Of a stretch of 47,853 bases of DNA, positions 26,665-35,875 are shown one piece after another (the stretch's first letter is position 1; each line of letters starts with the position of its first letter). A program made the position numbers and the translations under genes. The DNA lies in NCBI GenBank assembly GCA_903923925.1, contig CAIXZF010000025.1:1-47853 (forward strand), in the 5' to 3' direction. The notes below the pieces were generated by a model, which had not been told where the DNA came from, did not search any database, and saw only the letters and a list, made by a program, of their open reading frames with translations. The stretch is from an uncultured Bacteroidales bacterium. GTDB lineage: Bacteria > Bacteroidota > Bacteroidia > Bacteroidales > CAIXZF01.

Positions 26665-27471
26665 CTATTTTATCCCGTAATGTCCTCGCAGAATACTATC
26701 GAACCAGCAACCTGGCATAATGCGTTTTAAAATAACGGCAAGTTTCTGCTCGAAAGAAGCGATCACATAGCGTCTGGCCGGATTTTTCTTCTCCAGAATT
26801 TTCACGATCTTTCGTGCAAGAATTTCAGGGGCCCAACCCTTTGTTTCATCTTTTTCAATGATATCAATTGTCTTTTGAAACTGATCCTTGTAGGCATCAA
26901 TTGTATCAGAGGTTGAATGATTTAATCGGTTTTGGGTATTGTGTGTATGGAAATCTCCGGGGTTAATAAGTATTACTTTAATGTTAAAGGCTCTCAGTTC
27001 CATTCTTAAGGCTTCACTAACGCCCTCTATTGCAAATTTACTGGCTGAATAGTATGACTGAAACGGAAGACCCATCAAGCCTCCTATCGAACTTACGTTC
27101 AATATTCTGCCACTACCTTGCTTGCGCATAGCTGGCAGAATGCTGCGAATTGTATTCATGAAGCCGAAAAAATTAGTCTCCATCTGAAGCTTCATTTCAT
27201 CAAATGGAATAACTTCTGCTGCTCCACCGGTATGCATGCCCGCATTATTAATAAGGATGTCTATTCTTCCTTCCTTTTCTAAAACCAAGTTTACATTCTT
27301 TTCAACAGACTGTAAATCTGTGACATCCAGTAGAAGCACATTTACTTTTGAATCATGTTCACAAGGTTTTCTACAAGTACCGTAAACAATATAGGCATTT
27401 TGAGCAAGCATAGAAGCTATCGACTTACCAAAACCTGAAGAAATACCAGTAATAAAAACAACTTTTTTCAT
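26665..27471 (-). CDS. Short-chain dehydrogenase/reductase, possible 3-ketosphinganine reductase
   Basis: A 268-residue NAD(P)-dependent Rossmann-fold reductase of the classical SDR family. Motifs are the cofactor loop TGISSGFG (about residues 7-14), NNAG (about 83), and the catalytic YSASK preceded by the Ser of NVSSIGG. The ATG at 27471 (MKKVVFITG) is chosen; a longer in-frame start at 27528 lies inside the upstream gene. It follows serine palmitoyltransferase by 19 bases on the same strand. That makes it a good candidate for the next step of sphingolipid synthesis, the reduction of 3-ketosphinganine. The SDR assignment is firm, the substrate is inferred. Confidence 0.82.
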   Translation of the reverse strand: MKKVVFITGISSGFGKSIASMLAQNAYIVYGTCRKPCEHDSKVNVLLLDVTDLQSVEKNVNLVLEKEGRIDILINNAGMHTGGAAEVIPFDEMKLQMETNFFGFMNTIRSILPAMRKQGSGRILNVSSIGGLMGLPFQSYYSASKFAIEGVSEALRMELRAFNIKVILINPGDFHTHNTQNRLNHSTSDTIDAYKDQFQKTIDIIEKDETKGWAPEILARKIVKILEKKNPARRYVIASFEQKLAVILKRIMPGCWFDSILRGHYGIK

Positions 27472-27490
27472 AATACTTGCCCAAATAAGA

Positions 27491-28678
27491 TTACTTAAGT
27501 ATCTCCAGTATTTTTGCAATCTTCTCAATTTTTGTCAGGGCAATTTCCACCTGCTCTATTGTGTGCGTTGCCATTAATGAAAAGCGGATCATGCAATCTT
27601 CCGGCCTGACAGCGGGAGAAATAACCGGATTTACAAATACACCATCTTCAAAAAGCATCTGTGTCATTTGCAAAGCTTTAACATCATTCCTAATAAACAA
27701 AGGTATAATAGGAGTTTCGGATACCCCTGTATCAAAACCAAGTAATTTTAACTCACGATTAGCAAAGTTAGTAACATCCCAAAGTTGCTGAATTCTTTCT
27801 GGTTCGCTTTCCATGATATCAAGTGCAGCTAAGACACTTGCTGCAGATGCAGGCGTCATGCTGGCACTGAAAATGAGTGCCCTTGAATTATGTTTGAGAT
27901 AATTTATTGTATCCTTATCGGATGCTATAAACCCGCCCAAAGAAGCAAGAGATTTGGAAAATGTCCCCATTATTAGGTCCACTTTATCCGTTAATCCAAA
28001 ATGAGAAGCTGTTCCTGCTCCATTCACACCGATTACACCAATTGAATGTGCATCGTCGACCATAATTGAAGCCTGATATTTTTCAGCTAATTCAACAACC
28101 TCCGGCAGCTTAATTATATCTCCTTCCATAGAGAATATACCATCAACTACAATCAATTTCACACAATTAGAACCGCAATGTTTTAATTTGCTTTCCAAGG
28201 ACTTCATGTTGTTGTGGGAAAACTTTAAAACCTTTGAAAAGGATAATCGACTACCTTCAATTATAGAGGCGTGATCGAGCTCATCGAGTATGAGGTAATC
28301 ATTTCTATCCGTTAATGCAGATACAACGCCAAGATTAACCTGGAAGCCCGTACTGTAGCAAATGGCTCCATCCATTCCAGTAAGCTTAGCCAGCCTGTCT
28401 TCAAGTTCAATATGAATATCCAGAGTACCGTTCAGAAATCTGGAACCTGCACATCCGGTGCCATATTTATCTATAGCTCTTTTGGCAGCTTCTTTAATTT
28501 TAGGATGGTTGGTTAGTCCAAGGTAACTGTTCGAACCAAACATCAACACTTTTTTACCATTAATAGTTACAACAGTATCCTGGTCTGATTCAATCTGTTT
28601 AAAATATGGGTAGATACCGGCTGCCATTGCCTTCTGAGGAATATCGTACAGGGCCAGTCTTTTTTGTAATAGCTTCAT
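27491..28678 (-). CDS. spt: Serine palmitoyltransferase (alpha-oxoamine synthase)
   Basis: A 395-residue PLP enzyme that condenses serine with an acyl-CoA to give 3-ketosphinganine, the committed step of Bacteroidetes sphingolipid synthesis. The sequence follows the Bacteroides enzyme as I remember it: MFGSNSYLGLTNHP (about residues 46-59), CAGSRFLNGTLDIH, the PLP-contacting DDAHSIGVIGVNG, the Schiff-base lysine in GTFSKSLASLGGF (about 240) and FINPVISPA-like FVNPVISPAVRPED near 350. Length is normal and there is no signal peptide. AONS/KBL paralogues are the alternative, but the N-terminus (YDIPQKAMAAGIYPYFKQIE) is of the Spt kind. It is followed by the SDR gene in an apparent two-gene operon. 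Confidence 0.87.
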   Translation of the reverse strand: MKLLQKRLALYDIPQKAMAAGIYPYFKQIESDQDTVVTINGKKVLMFGSNSYLGLTNHPKIKEAAKRAIDKYGTGCAGSRFLNGTLDIHIELEDRLAKLTGMDGAICYSTGFQVNLGVVSALTDRNDYLILDELDHASIIEGSRLSFSKVLKFSHNNMKSLESKLKHCGSNCVKLIVVDGIFSMEGDIIKLPEVVELAEKYQASIMVDDAHSIGVIGVNGAGTASHFGLTDKVDLIMGTFSKSLASLGGFIASDKDTINYLKHNSRALIFSASMTPASAASVLAALDIMESEPERIQQLWDVTNFANRELKLLGFDTGVSETPIIPLFIRNDVKALQMTQMLFEDGVFVNPVISPAVRPEDCMIRFSLMATHTIEQVEIALTKIEKIAKILEILK

Positions 28679-28880
28679 GAAGTTAGTATATTGATCTCAA
28701 GATATAGTTAACGCTATATGTTTTTTCGAAAATAGTAAAAAAACATGAGATTGGCATTATTAAATTTTGAGTCTTGAAATTTCAATTGTTGAATAACCCC
28801 CAAAATTACAAAATTGATCACCAAAAGCAGAATAAAATTTATAGGAATGGCTTAGTATCTTTTGCTTACTTTTTTTTAAT

Positions 28881-28898
28881 GCTATGAACGCTATGAAC
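28881..28898 (+). repeat. Tandem 9-base repeat GCTATGAAC x2
   Basis: Two exact copies of GCTATGAAC lie next to each other in the 325-base gap upstream of serine palmitoyltransferase. Nothing else was seen in that gap (28679-29003) apart from A/T-rich sequence. Confidence 0.5.
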
Positions 28899-29003
28899 AC
28901 GCAATGCACGCAAAGCTTAAGGTTGTTTATTTCCGGAAGGATTTCATTATATTTTCAGTAGCTTTTCGCTATGGTTACAAAAAAGAAGAAGGTAATCAGA
29001 ACA

Positions 29004-30044
29004 CTACTCCTTCATTTCATCATAAACAATCTTAGAGATCCCACTAATTGTTTCTGCCTGTTGCTTAGGCTCTGCTCCTCTGGTCATTACAGTAAGCAAA
29101 TACGTATTATTCCCGGAATATATAATTCCCGTTTCAGAAAAATCCGGTTTTTTTGCATCACCAGCTTCACCAAATTTTCTGGCAATTTTCACATCTTTTG
29201 GCAATTTATTGGCGATTCCATCATTAAAATCGCTTCTGGTCATGAGTTCCATTGCATACTCAGAACTTGACTCATTCAGATAGGTTGAACTGTAAAGCAC
29301 ACGCATGAACTTAGAAATATCCTTAGCTGTTATTTTATATTTGTCATCCTTTGGATCTGGAACTGGTATTCCGAGGTCTGAATAAATTTTCTGGTAAACT
29401 GCAGGTTTTTCCATATGCAGAAGTAAAAGTGTAGTGGCAATATTATCTGAATAAACAATCATATTATTCAAGAGCTCTTCTACTTTGTACTTTTTACCAA
29501 AAACAAGTGAATTGCCTTTAAACGTTTCGTGCTTTGGATTAGCAATCGGACGATCATAAACAAATTCTCTTTTCAGGTATCCGGGATAGGTTTCAGCTAC
29601 TTTCAGATAATAAATCAGCAAGGGAATTTTAAACATACTCCCTGGTTTAAAAGTCTCATTGTCATTAATGCTGATCCAATCCCCATCATTCATTCTACGC
29701 AGATATACAGAAGCCTCATCCAGCTGTCCTGCTTTTTTCTGGGTTTCAAGGTACATTAATATATCATGTTTAACACCCTTCATTTGTTCTGATTCAACAG
29801 GCAGATCTGTAAGTCTTAGAGGTTTAACAAAATTGTAATCTCTATTTTGTACCATCTGCATTTTTTCCGGCTGATCAATTTTATCAGCTACGACAGGTTT
29901 TATGGAAGTCCTGTGAATATAGGCCGAATAAACTACCCCGGCAAGGAAACAAAAAACAAGAGAATGGAAAATATACGTAAAGAGAATAGGTACTCTTAAA
30001 TGATTCTTTTGTTGCGGTAAGGCAGTTTGTATTTTCTTTTTCAT
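29004..30044 (-). CDS. Class A beta-lactamase-like serine hydrolase, membrane-anchored
   Basis: A 346-residue protein with one N-terminal membrane segment (about residues 20-40, FTYIFHSLVFCFLAGVVY) and a periplasmic penicillin-recognising serine hydrolase domain. The nucleophile motif SxxK is in FKPGSMFKIP (Ser136, Lys139) and an SDN motif is in VYSDNIATTL. The usual KTG triad is not obvious; the equivalent region reads KFGEAGDAKKPDFSETG. That argues for a cell-wall or peptide hydrolase rather than a proven beta-lactamase. The ATG at 30044 (MKKKIQTALP) is chosen over a longer in-frame start at 30119. It appears to be a single-gene unit. Confidence 0.78.
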   Translation of the reverse strand: MKKKIQTALPQQKNHLRVPILFTYIFHSLVFCFLAGVVYSAYIHRTSIKPVVADKIDQPEKMQMVQNRDYNFVKPLRLTDLPVESEQMKGVKHDILMYLETQKKAGQLDEASVYLRRMNDGDWISINDNETFKPGSMFKIPLLIYYLKVAETYPGYLKREFVYDRPIANPKHETFKGNSLVFGKKYKVEELLNNMIVYSDNIATTLLLLHMEKPAVYQKIYSDLGIPVPDPKDDKYKITAKDISKFMRVLYSSTYLNESSSEYAMELMTRSDFNDGIANKLPKDVKIARKFGEAGDAKKPDFSETGIIYSGNNTYLLTVMTRGAEPKQQAETISGISKIVYDEMKE

Positions 30045-30241
30045 CGGAATAGTAAAATTACAGTTTAACAATACACGCATATGACCAGAATATTCCATCC
30101 GGGTTGCCTGGAATACCAATAAAAGCAGTAATAAATTATCTCCTTGAATAAAAATACTTATTTATGTGTTTTTGTCAATAAAAGACCAACTTTTTCAAGT
30201 ACTTTGTGTCTTTAGTAATGCATTATCATACAACGGTCATC

Positions 30242-32269
30242 ATGAAAAAGCTCTGTTATTCAACTTTCTTTATCCCTTTCCTTCTTTTTTTATACTTTAC
30301 CAAAGTGGAAGCAGGGATTATTACAAAAATTGACACATTTTATTCCTGTTCAAATACCATTTTATCAGTTCCTGTCAGGGTTTGGAATTTCGATTCGGTC
30401 GCTTCCATTTCACTGGTAATCAATTATCCAAGCGATTCGCTGACTTATGCCGGCTATCAGTACATTCATCCGAATCTGTCGAATGTTATTATAAACGTAC
30501 AGCCTGGTCAAATCCGGATTGCTAACTTTATGTTATCAAATGCAACTATTCCGCCCGGCGGAACGCTCCTGGAATTTATTTTCATTTATGCAGAAGGCTG
30601 TCAGACTATTAGTTTTGATACGCTTACACCTGGAAATTGCGAGTATGCTGGAATTAATATTTTGCCCTTGCCTGCCCAATTTATAAGTGGTGCTATCTGC
30701 CATTCAACAACAGCAATTACTCAACAACCTGCTTCGACTACAGTAAGCGCAGGGAGTTCTGCTTCTTTTTCTGTTTCAGCGAGTGGCGGGAGTATCGCAA
30801 TTTACCAATGGCAGCAAAGCTCAAACGGAGGAACTACATGGGCAAATTTAATAAATACACCTCCATACACAGGAGTTTCAACTTCAACACTTACAATAAG
30901 CGCGGCAGCCGCAAACCTTTCTGGATTTCAGTACCGCTGTTTGCTTGCAGGGCAATGCAACAGCCTGAACTCTAATGCTGCCATGCTGTCTGTTAACAGC
31001 ATATCAGGTGGTGCAATTTCCGGGGATCAGACAATTTGCAATAGCACGGTACCTGTTCCCTTAATAAATACAAATTCTGCAACAGGCAGCGGAACAATTT
31101 CCTACAGCTGGCAATCTTCAATAGCGGTTTCCGGACCTTATATGGACATAGTTGGTGCAACAGCAAGTACTTTTTCCCCACCGGTATTAACCAACCAAAC
31201 TTGTTACAGAAGAATTGCTACAAGTGTATTGAACGGGAATCAGGTTCAGGCATACAGTAACATTGTATGCATTACAATAAATAATGTTTATGGTGGTGTA
31301 ATTGGTGGTTCAACAACGCTCTGTGCCGGCAGTCCTCCTCCGGGAGGACCTTTTACAATACCAAGTGTTGCAGTTGGTAGTGGAGCCTTGAATTATCAAT
31401 GGCAATCGGCATCTGCAGCAATCGGACCCTATTCAAATATTAATGGTGCAATTGTTACTAACTACATGCCTCAGCAAGTAACTATTACAACCTATTACAG
31501 AAGATTCACCTGTAGTACATTGAATGGTTTATGTTGTTGTGCTTTAAGCAATAGTGTTGAAATTTCATTAAACGCACTTCCAAGTGTTACGTTTCAGGTA
31601 AGTAACGACAGCATTGTAAGCGGTATGCCCTGTACCATAACAGCAATGAGTAGCCCACCAGCCTACTACAGCTGGAGCAACGGCATGTATACCAGCACTA
31701 TCACTGTGAGTCCAGCAATAACAACTACATATTCGGTAACAGCAACAGATATAAACGGTTGTTCATCTGTTGGGTCTGTTACAATTCATGTCAGTAATGC
31801 TATTGAGGGCCATTTGACCTATAGCAATTTGAATAGTACACCAATGTCGAATTGCCATGTTATGCTTATTCATGGGCAGGATACTTTGCTTCAAATTACT
31901 GATAATCAGGGATTTTATTCGTTTATCAATATTGAGAACGGCAATTATGTACTGAAAGCCAATTGCACAAAACCCTGGGGAGGAGCCAATAGTACAGACG
32001 CCATGAAAGTTCTGCAGCATTTTGTTGGCAGCCCGGTTTTACAGGCTTTTCGGGCGTTGGCAGCAGATGTAGACGGAAGTTCATCTGTTAATTCTTTGGA
32101 TGCATTAACAATCATGAAACGCTTTGTGGGGATGGTTATGAGTTTCAACAGCGGCGACTGGCTGATTGAAAGTGCAGCTATTTCTGTAAACAATCAGGGT
32201 GTTGTTACTAAAGATCTTAAAGGCATTTGTTTTGGCGACGTGGATGGATCCTTCACCCCTGTTCCATAA
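30242..32269 (+). CDS. Secreted protein with cohesin-like, Ig-like and dockerin-like domains
   Basis: A 675-residue exported protein: signal peptide (MKKLCYSTFFIPFLLFLYF), then a cohesin-like beta-sandwich (about residues 25-150, with ILSVPVRVWNFDSVASISL). Several immunoglobulin/Ig-like or SprB-like modules follow (about 155-520) with recurring YQWQ or YSWQ tryptophan motifs. Next is a carboxypeptidase-regulatory-like segment (about 523-575). The C-terminal dockerin-type pair has STDAMKVLQHFVG and DVDGSSSVNSLDALTIMKRF (about 578-640). The start at 30242 gives a standard signal peptide; an earlier in-frame ATG at 30206 does not. No T9SS sorting domain is seen. Its partner and role are unknown, and it is transcribed alone. 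Confidence 0.78.
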   Translation: MKKLCYSTFFIPFLLFLYFTKVEAGIITKIDTFYSCSNTILSVPVRVWNFDSVASISLVINYPSDSLTYAGYQYIHPNLSNVIINVQPGQIRIANFMLSNATIPPGGTLLEFIFIYAEGCQTISFDTLTPGNCEYAGINILPLPAQFISGAICHSTTAITQQPASTTVSAGSSASFSVSASGGSIAIYQWQQSSNGGTTWANLINTPPYTGVSTSTLTISAAAANLSGFQYRCLLAGQCNSLNSNAAMLSVNSISGGAISGDQTICNSTVPVPLINTNSATGSGTISYSWQSSIAVSGPYMDIVGATASTFSPPVLTNQTCYRRIATSVLNGNQVQAYSNIVCITINNVYGGVIGGSTTLCAGSPPPGGPFTIPSVAVGSGALNYQWQSASAAIGPYSNINGAIVTNYMPQQVTITTYYRRFTCSTLNGLCCCALSNSVEISLNALPSVTFQVSNDSIVSGMPCTITAMSSPPAYYSWSNGMYTSTITVSPAITTTYSVTATDINGCSSVGSVTIHVSNAIEGHLTYSNLNSTPMSNCHVMLIHGQDTLLQITDNQGFYSFINIENGNYVLKANCTKPWGGANSTDAMKVLQHFVGSPVLQAFRALAADVDGSSSVNSLDALTIMKRFVGMVMSFNSGDWLIESAAISVNNQGVVTKDLKGICFGDVDGSFTPVP

Positions 32270-32329
32270 AAAAATAACACAATAGTGAACAATAAACTAT
32301 AAATTCGCGTTTTACGTCAAATTAATTTT

Positions 32330-32719
32330 ATGAAGCCAATTCTTACAGCAGGTATTTCGATTGTTAATCTTGCTCTTATCTCCTATTCGATAGCAATTTA
32401 CAATCAGAACAAAAAGAGGATCCTGAGCAGGAAGGTAATGACATTCCTTACCATCGGAATTATCCTTGACATAACGGCAACAGTGTGCATGGTTATCGGT
32501 TCAGCTGAAGGGGCAATGACGTTACATGGAATTATCGGCTATTCTTCGCTCGCAGGAATGCTTGCCGATACTATAATGTCTTACAGGCAAGTATCGGCAA
32601 ATGGACTTAATACAGCTATTACCTCCAGATTTAATAATGGATCAAAAGCTGCTTATTTATATTGGGTAATTGCCTACATCACAGGTGCTTTAATAATTGC
32701 GTTGCGGCATGCAGTGTAA
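32330..32719 (+). CDS. Small four-helix membrane protein, HsmA/TIGR03987-like
   Basis: A 129-residue integral membrane protein with four predicted helices, at about residues 3-24, 38-58, 66-86 and 108-126. The order of short polar loops, FLTIGIILDITATVCMVIG and LHGIIGYSSLAGML resembles the HsmA (TIGR03987) family of unknown function as I remember it. No catalytic motif is evident. It follows the cohesin/dockerin gene by 60 bases on the same strand and converges with the PhoU-like gene. Confidence 0.6.
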   Translation: MKPILTAGISIVNLALISYSIAIYNQNKKRILSRKVMTFLTIGIILDITATVCMVIGSAEGAMTLHGIIGYSSLAGMLADTIMSYRQVSANGLNTAITSRFNNGSKAAYLYWVIAYITGALIIALRHAV

Positions 32720-32748
32720 TCCTTGAATTCTGAAATATTTCCTTTTTA

Positions 32749-33399
32749 CTAAGTCATTTTTATAAGGATGGTTTTTATTACATCCGACACATCCTCAGCC
32801 TTATCAGCTACTTTTTCAAGGGTTTCGAGAATTCCTTTTTTCTTAATGAGTTCGTTGGTATTGGTTTCATTTTCAAACAAGCCTGAAATACCAATATGGT
32901 ATAATTCGTCAGCTTTGTTTTCCAACGTATTTATTTTGATGCAGGTTTGAATAATTTTCTCCTTTTCTCTGCCGGCATGCCTTAAACTATGAACTGCAAT
33001 ATCGATTTCCAAAGAAGCTGAATGAATTATTTCAGCCATAACCTTAAATTCAGGAATAAACGACTTTGGCTTATAGAGTAAGACTCTCTGGCCTACACCG
33101 TTAATATAATCGAGTACATCATCAAGAGAAGATGCCAATTCCTGAATATCCTCTCTGTCGAAAGGAGTTATGAAGGATTTATTAATCTGATCAAAGATTT
33201 TGTGAATCATTTCATCGCCGGCAAGTTCAGCAGCTTTGATTTCCCAGATAATTGGTTCTCTTTCCTCAATCGTTGAGGTTTCCATAAGATCTTTCAGCAA
33301 TTCAGCAGCTCTGATCAGAATTTTTGCATTTTCTTCAAAAAGTGGGAAGAATGATTCATCTTTAGGAACAAAAAACTTCAGAAAATAATCGATATTCAT
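32749..33399 (-). CDS. DUF47/PhoU-like phosphate transport accessory protein
   Basis: A 216-residue all-helical cytoplasmic protein of the DUF47 (PhoU-like, Pit-accessory) family. The helical bundle has metal-binding-type acidic motifs such as EIKAAELAGDEMIHKIFDQI and DREDIQELASSLDDVLDYI, both typical of the family. It lies 42 bases downstream of the PiT transporter on the same strand. This pair is widespread and the DUF47 protein is thought to control or assist the transporter. Confidence 0.9.
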   Translation of the reverse strand: MNIDYFLKFFVPKDESFFPLFEENAKILIRAAELLKDLMETSTIEEREPIIWEIKAAELAGDEMIHKIFDQINKSFITPFDREDIQELASSLDDVLDYINGVGQRVLLYKPKSFIPEFKVMAEIIHSASLEIDIAVHSLRHAGREKEKIIQTCIKINTLENKADELYHIGISGLFENETNTNELIKKKGILETLEKVADKAEDVSDVIKTILIKMT

Positions 33400-33441
33400 A
33401 TGCGTAATTTTAAGAAATTATCAGAAATATTTTTAATAGAA

Positions 33442-34428
33442 TTACAATGCAAGGCGAATAATAAAATAGAAGATACTACCAATTATTGCTGAAACAGGAA
33501 TTGTTAAAAGCCAGGCCCACAGGATTTTGGTTGTTACACCCCATTTTACGGCAGAAACACCTTTTCGAGCGCCAGCTCCCATTATTGCACCGGTTATTGT
33601 ATGAGTTGTACTAACAGGAATTCCAAAACTTGTTGCTCCGAAAAGTGTTAATGCACCGGCTGTTTCAGCACAGAAACCTTCAAAAGGCTTTAATTTGGTA
33701 ATTTTCTGACCCATGGTTTTAACAATTCTCCAACCACCAAATAAAGTTCCAAAAGCAATTGCTCCCTGGCAGGATAATACAATCCATAATGCTATAGGAT
33801 CATGTTTAGTTGCTTGTCCGGATACAATTAAGGCTACCCAGATAATGCCCATTGATTTCTGAGCATCATTTCCACCATGACCAAGACTAAATGCAGATGC
33901 AGATAAGAGTTGGAATCGTCGGAAATACTTATCAACTCTGGATGGAGAGAAATTCCTGAACAGGAAAATTACAATTGCAGAAATTAAAAATGAAATTAAC
34001 ATTCCCAAAAGTGGAGCAATAACAATAAAAATAACAATTTTCATAACACCAGCAACAATTACTGAACCGAACCCTGCTTTAGCAACAGCAGCGCCTACCA
34101 AACCTCCTACCAGCGTATGAGAGGAACTACTGGGTAATCCCCACCACCAAGTAAAAAGATTCCATGCTATAGCAGCTATCAAAGCAGCAGCTATCACATT
34201 TAAATTTATAACTTCCGGATTAACAATGCCTTTACCCATTGTGGTGGCCACATTGAGTTTAAAAACAAGAAAAGCTATAAAATTAAAAAAAGCAGCCATA
34301 ATGACTGCTGTTAGCGGGGATAAAACCTTTGTTGAAACGATTGTTGCTATTGAGTTTGCTGAATCATGAAACCCATTTATAAAATCAAAAATCAGCGTTA
34401 ATGCAACAACAATGTATAGAAATGTCAT
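33442..34428 (-). CDS. pit: Low-affinity inorganic phosphate transporter, PiT family
   Basis: A 328-residue inner-membrane carrier for metal-phosphate uptake driven by protons or sodium. The duplicated PiT signatures are both present: FINGFHDSANSIATIVSTKV near the N-terminus and FSLGHGGNDAQKSMGIIW in the middle. GLPSSSSHTLVGGLVGAA and its repeat FGIPVSTTHTITGAIMGAG match the inverted-repeat architecture. About ten helices are predicted. It heads a two-gene unit with the DUF47 protein. Confidence 0.93.
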   Translation of the reverse strand: MTFLYIVVALTLIFDFINGFHDSANSIATIVSTKVLSPLTAVIMAAFFNFIAFLVFKLNVATTMGKGIVNPEVINLNVIAAALIAAIAWNLFTWWWGLPSSSSHTLVGGLVGAAVAKAGFGSVIVAGVMKIVIFIVIAPLLGMLISFLISAIVIFLFRNFSPSRVDKYFRRFQLLSASAFSLGHGGNDAQKSMGIIWVALIVSGQATKHDPIALWIVLSCQGAIAFGTLFGGWRIVKTMGQKITKLKPFEGFCAETAGALTLFGATSFGIPVSTTHTITGAIMGAGARKGVSAVKWGVTTKILWAWLLTIPVSAIIGSIFYFIIRLAL

Positions 34429-34611
34429 TTGTATGGTTTTGTAGATTTCTGAAGTGCAAAACTATAAAATCCGCTTCTCTATCATCAAATAAAAATTAAT
34501 TATTTCTTAACAAATACTTAAAATAAGGGAGAAATAAAGTAAAACACCGGAGAACAAAGCAGTTAAGTTAATATCAATTAGCAACAACGATTAGAAAACT
34601 GAGTATTAAAG

Positions 34612-34619
34612 TATATTTG
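34612..34619 (+). promoter_or_regulatory. Bacteroidetes -7 promoter element (TATATTTG)
   Basis: TATATTTG is a full match to TAnnTTTG. It overlaps the most upstream possible TTG start (34617) of the flavoprotein gene, so transcription should begin near 34625 and that start cannot be used. The true start must be further downstream. Confidence 0.5.
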
Positions 34620-34640
34620 CAGGATTCAATCATAAGGCAT

Positions 34641-35873
34641 TTGATAAAATTTAACACAATAATAATCGGAGGCGGCCCCGCAGGTTTGTTTGCAGGTATA
34701 CATCTGAAAACAGGCCGGAATGCAATTCTTGAGAAAAATAGCCAAGCAGGCAAAAAACTGCTTATTGCAGGTTCTGGAAGATGTAATATAACTCATATTG
34801 GTCTAATTAAGGACTTTTTTGAACATTATGGAGCCCATTCCAGCTTTATTAAACATGCCTTAAAACAATATTCAAATTCCGATCTGCTCAATTTTTTCGA
34901 AAATTGCGGGTTAAAAACCATCGTTGATAAAAATGGGAAAGTTTTTCCGTTTTCTGAAGATTCAAAAGATGTTCTTCGATTGCTGGAACATCAATGTGAA
35001 CGCAATTCCACAGAAATCCTGACTAAGCAAAATATATCAGTCACAAAAACTTCAGATTCCGGATTTCTGCTCATAACTTCAGAGTCAGAATTTACCTGTA
35101 AAAATCTTATTATTGCTACGGGAGGCCGCTCGTATCCAGGAACTGGGTCAACCGGCGACGGGTATGAAATGGCAGTTTCTTTGGGACATTCCGTTATTCG
35201 CCAAAAGCCTGCTTTGACACCGGTTTTTATTAAGGACTATAAATTTGCAGAACTGTCGGGAGTTTCACTTAGCAGCCGGCAGGTTTACATTTACCGGAAT
35301 TCGAAAAAAATTAAGGAGCACAGAGGCGATTTTGGGTTTACTCACAAGGGATTAAGTGGACCAGGAATACTTGATCCTTCGAGATTTATGGAGCAGGGAG
35401 ATGTGCTGAAAATAAACCTTGCAGGTACTAATATTACTGAGTTTACATCAGATTTTCTTTCAAGAGCATCAATTCAGGGAAAAACTACATTATTGTCGTT
35501 TCTCAAAGATTATGATATCCCAAAAAGCCTGATCAAGAATATTTTACAAGAAATTGGTTTAAGTGCCGACGATACACTTGCGATTATTACCCGGCCACTT
35601 CGGATAAAACTGGCTGAATTGTTTTGTGAATACCCATTTCATATTGAAAAAATTGGAGGCTACGAAATGGCTATGACCACTGCAGGCGGGGTTGATCTTG
35701 ACGAAATTTCCCCAAAAACCATGGAATCAAAGATCTGCAAAAACCTTTATTTTATAGGAGAAATACTTGATATTGATGGAGATACAGGCGGATATAACCT
35801 GCAGGCTGCATTCTCAACAGCCTATGCAGCAGCGATGAATATCAATAATTCTATTGACACTTCCGGAATCTGA
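34641..35873 (+). CDS. HI0933/BaiN-family NAD(P)/FAD-dependent oxidoreductase
   Basis: A flavoprotein of about 410 residues in the HI0933-like family. The N-terminal FAD-binding motif is IIIGGGPAGLFAG, followed by the family signature KKLLIAGSGRCNITH. Later motifs are ATGGRSYPGTGSTGDGYEMA, the TTAGGVDLDEI region and the C-terminal GEILDIDGDTGGYNLQAAFS. The physiological substrate is not established for most of the family; BaiN from gut clostridia acts on bile acids. There is no ATG near the start. TTG at 34641 is preferred because the earlier TTG at 34617 lies inside the promoter. The stop is 2 bases from the convergent prmC stop. Confidence 0.87.
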   Translation: MIKFNTIIIGGGPAGLFAGIHLKTGRNAILEKNSQAGKKLLIAGSGRCNITHIGLIKDFFEHYGAHSSFIKHALKQYSNSDLLNFFENCGLKTIVDKNGKVFPFSEDSKDVLRLLEHQCERNSTEILTKQNISVTKTSDSGFLLITSESEFTCKNLIIATGGRSYPGTGSTGDGYEMAVSLGHSVIRQKPALTPVFIKDYKFAELSGVSLSSRQVYIYRNSKKIKEHRGDFGFTHKGLSGPGILDPSRFMEQGDVLKINLAGTNITEFTSDFLSRASIQGKTTLLSFLKDYDIPKSLIKNILQEIGLSADDTLAIITRPLRIKLAELFCEYPFHIEKIGGYEMAMTTAGGVDLDEISPKTMESKICKNLYFIGEILDIDGDTGGYNLQAAFSTAYAAAMNINNSIDTSGI

Positions 35874-35875
35874 TC

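Noticed and set aside
28881-28898. CRISPR-like direct repeats
   Set aside because: Only two 9-base copies without spacers; no cas genes.
29004-30044. Antibiotic-resistance beta-lactamase
   Set aside because: SxxK and SDN motifs are present but no clear KTG triad or class A omega-loop glutamate was identified; only a serine hydrolase is claimed.
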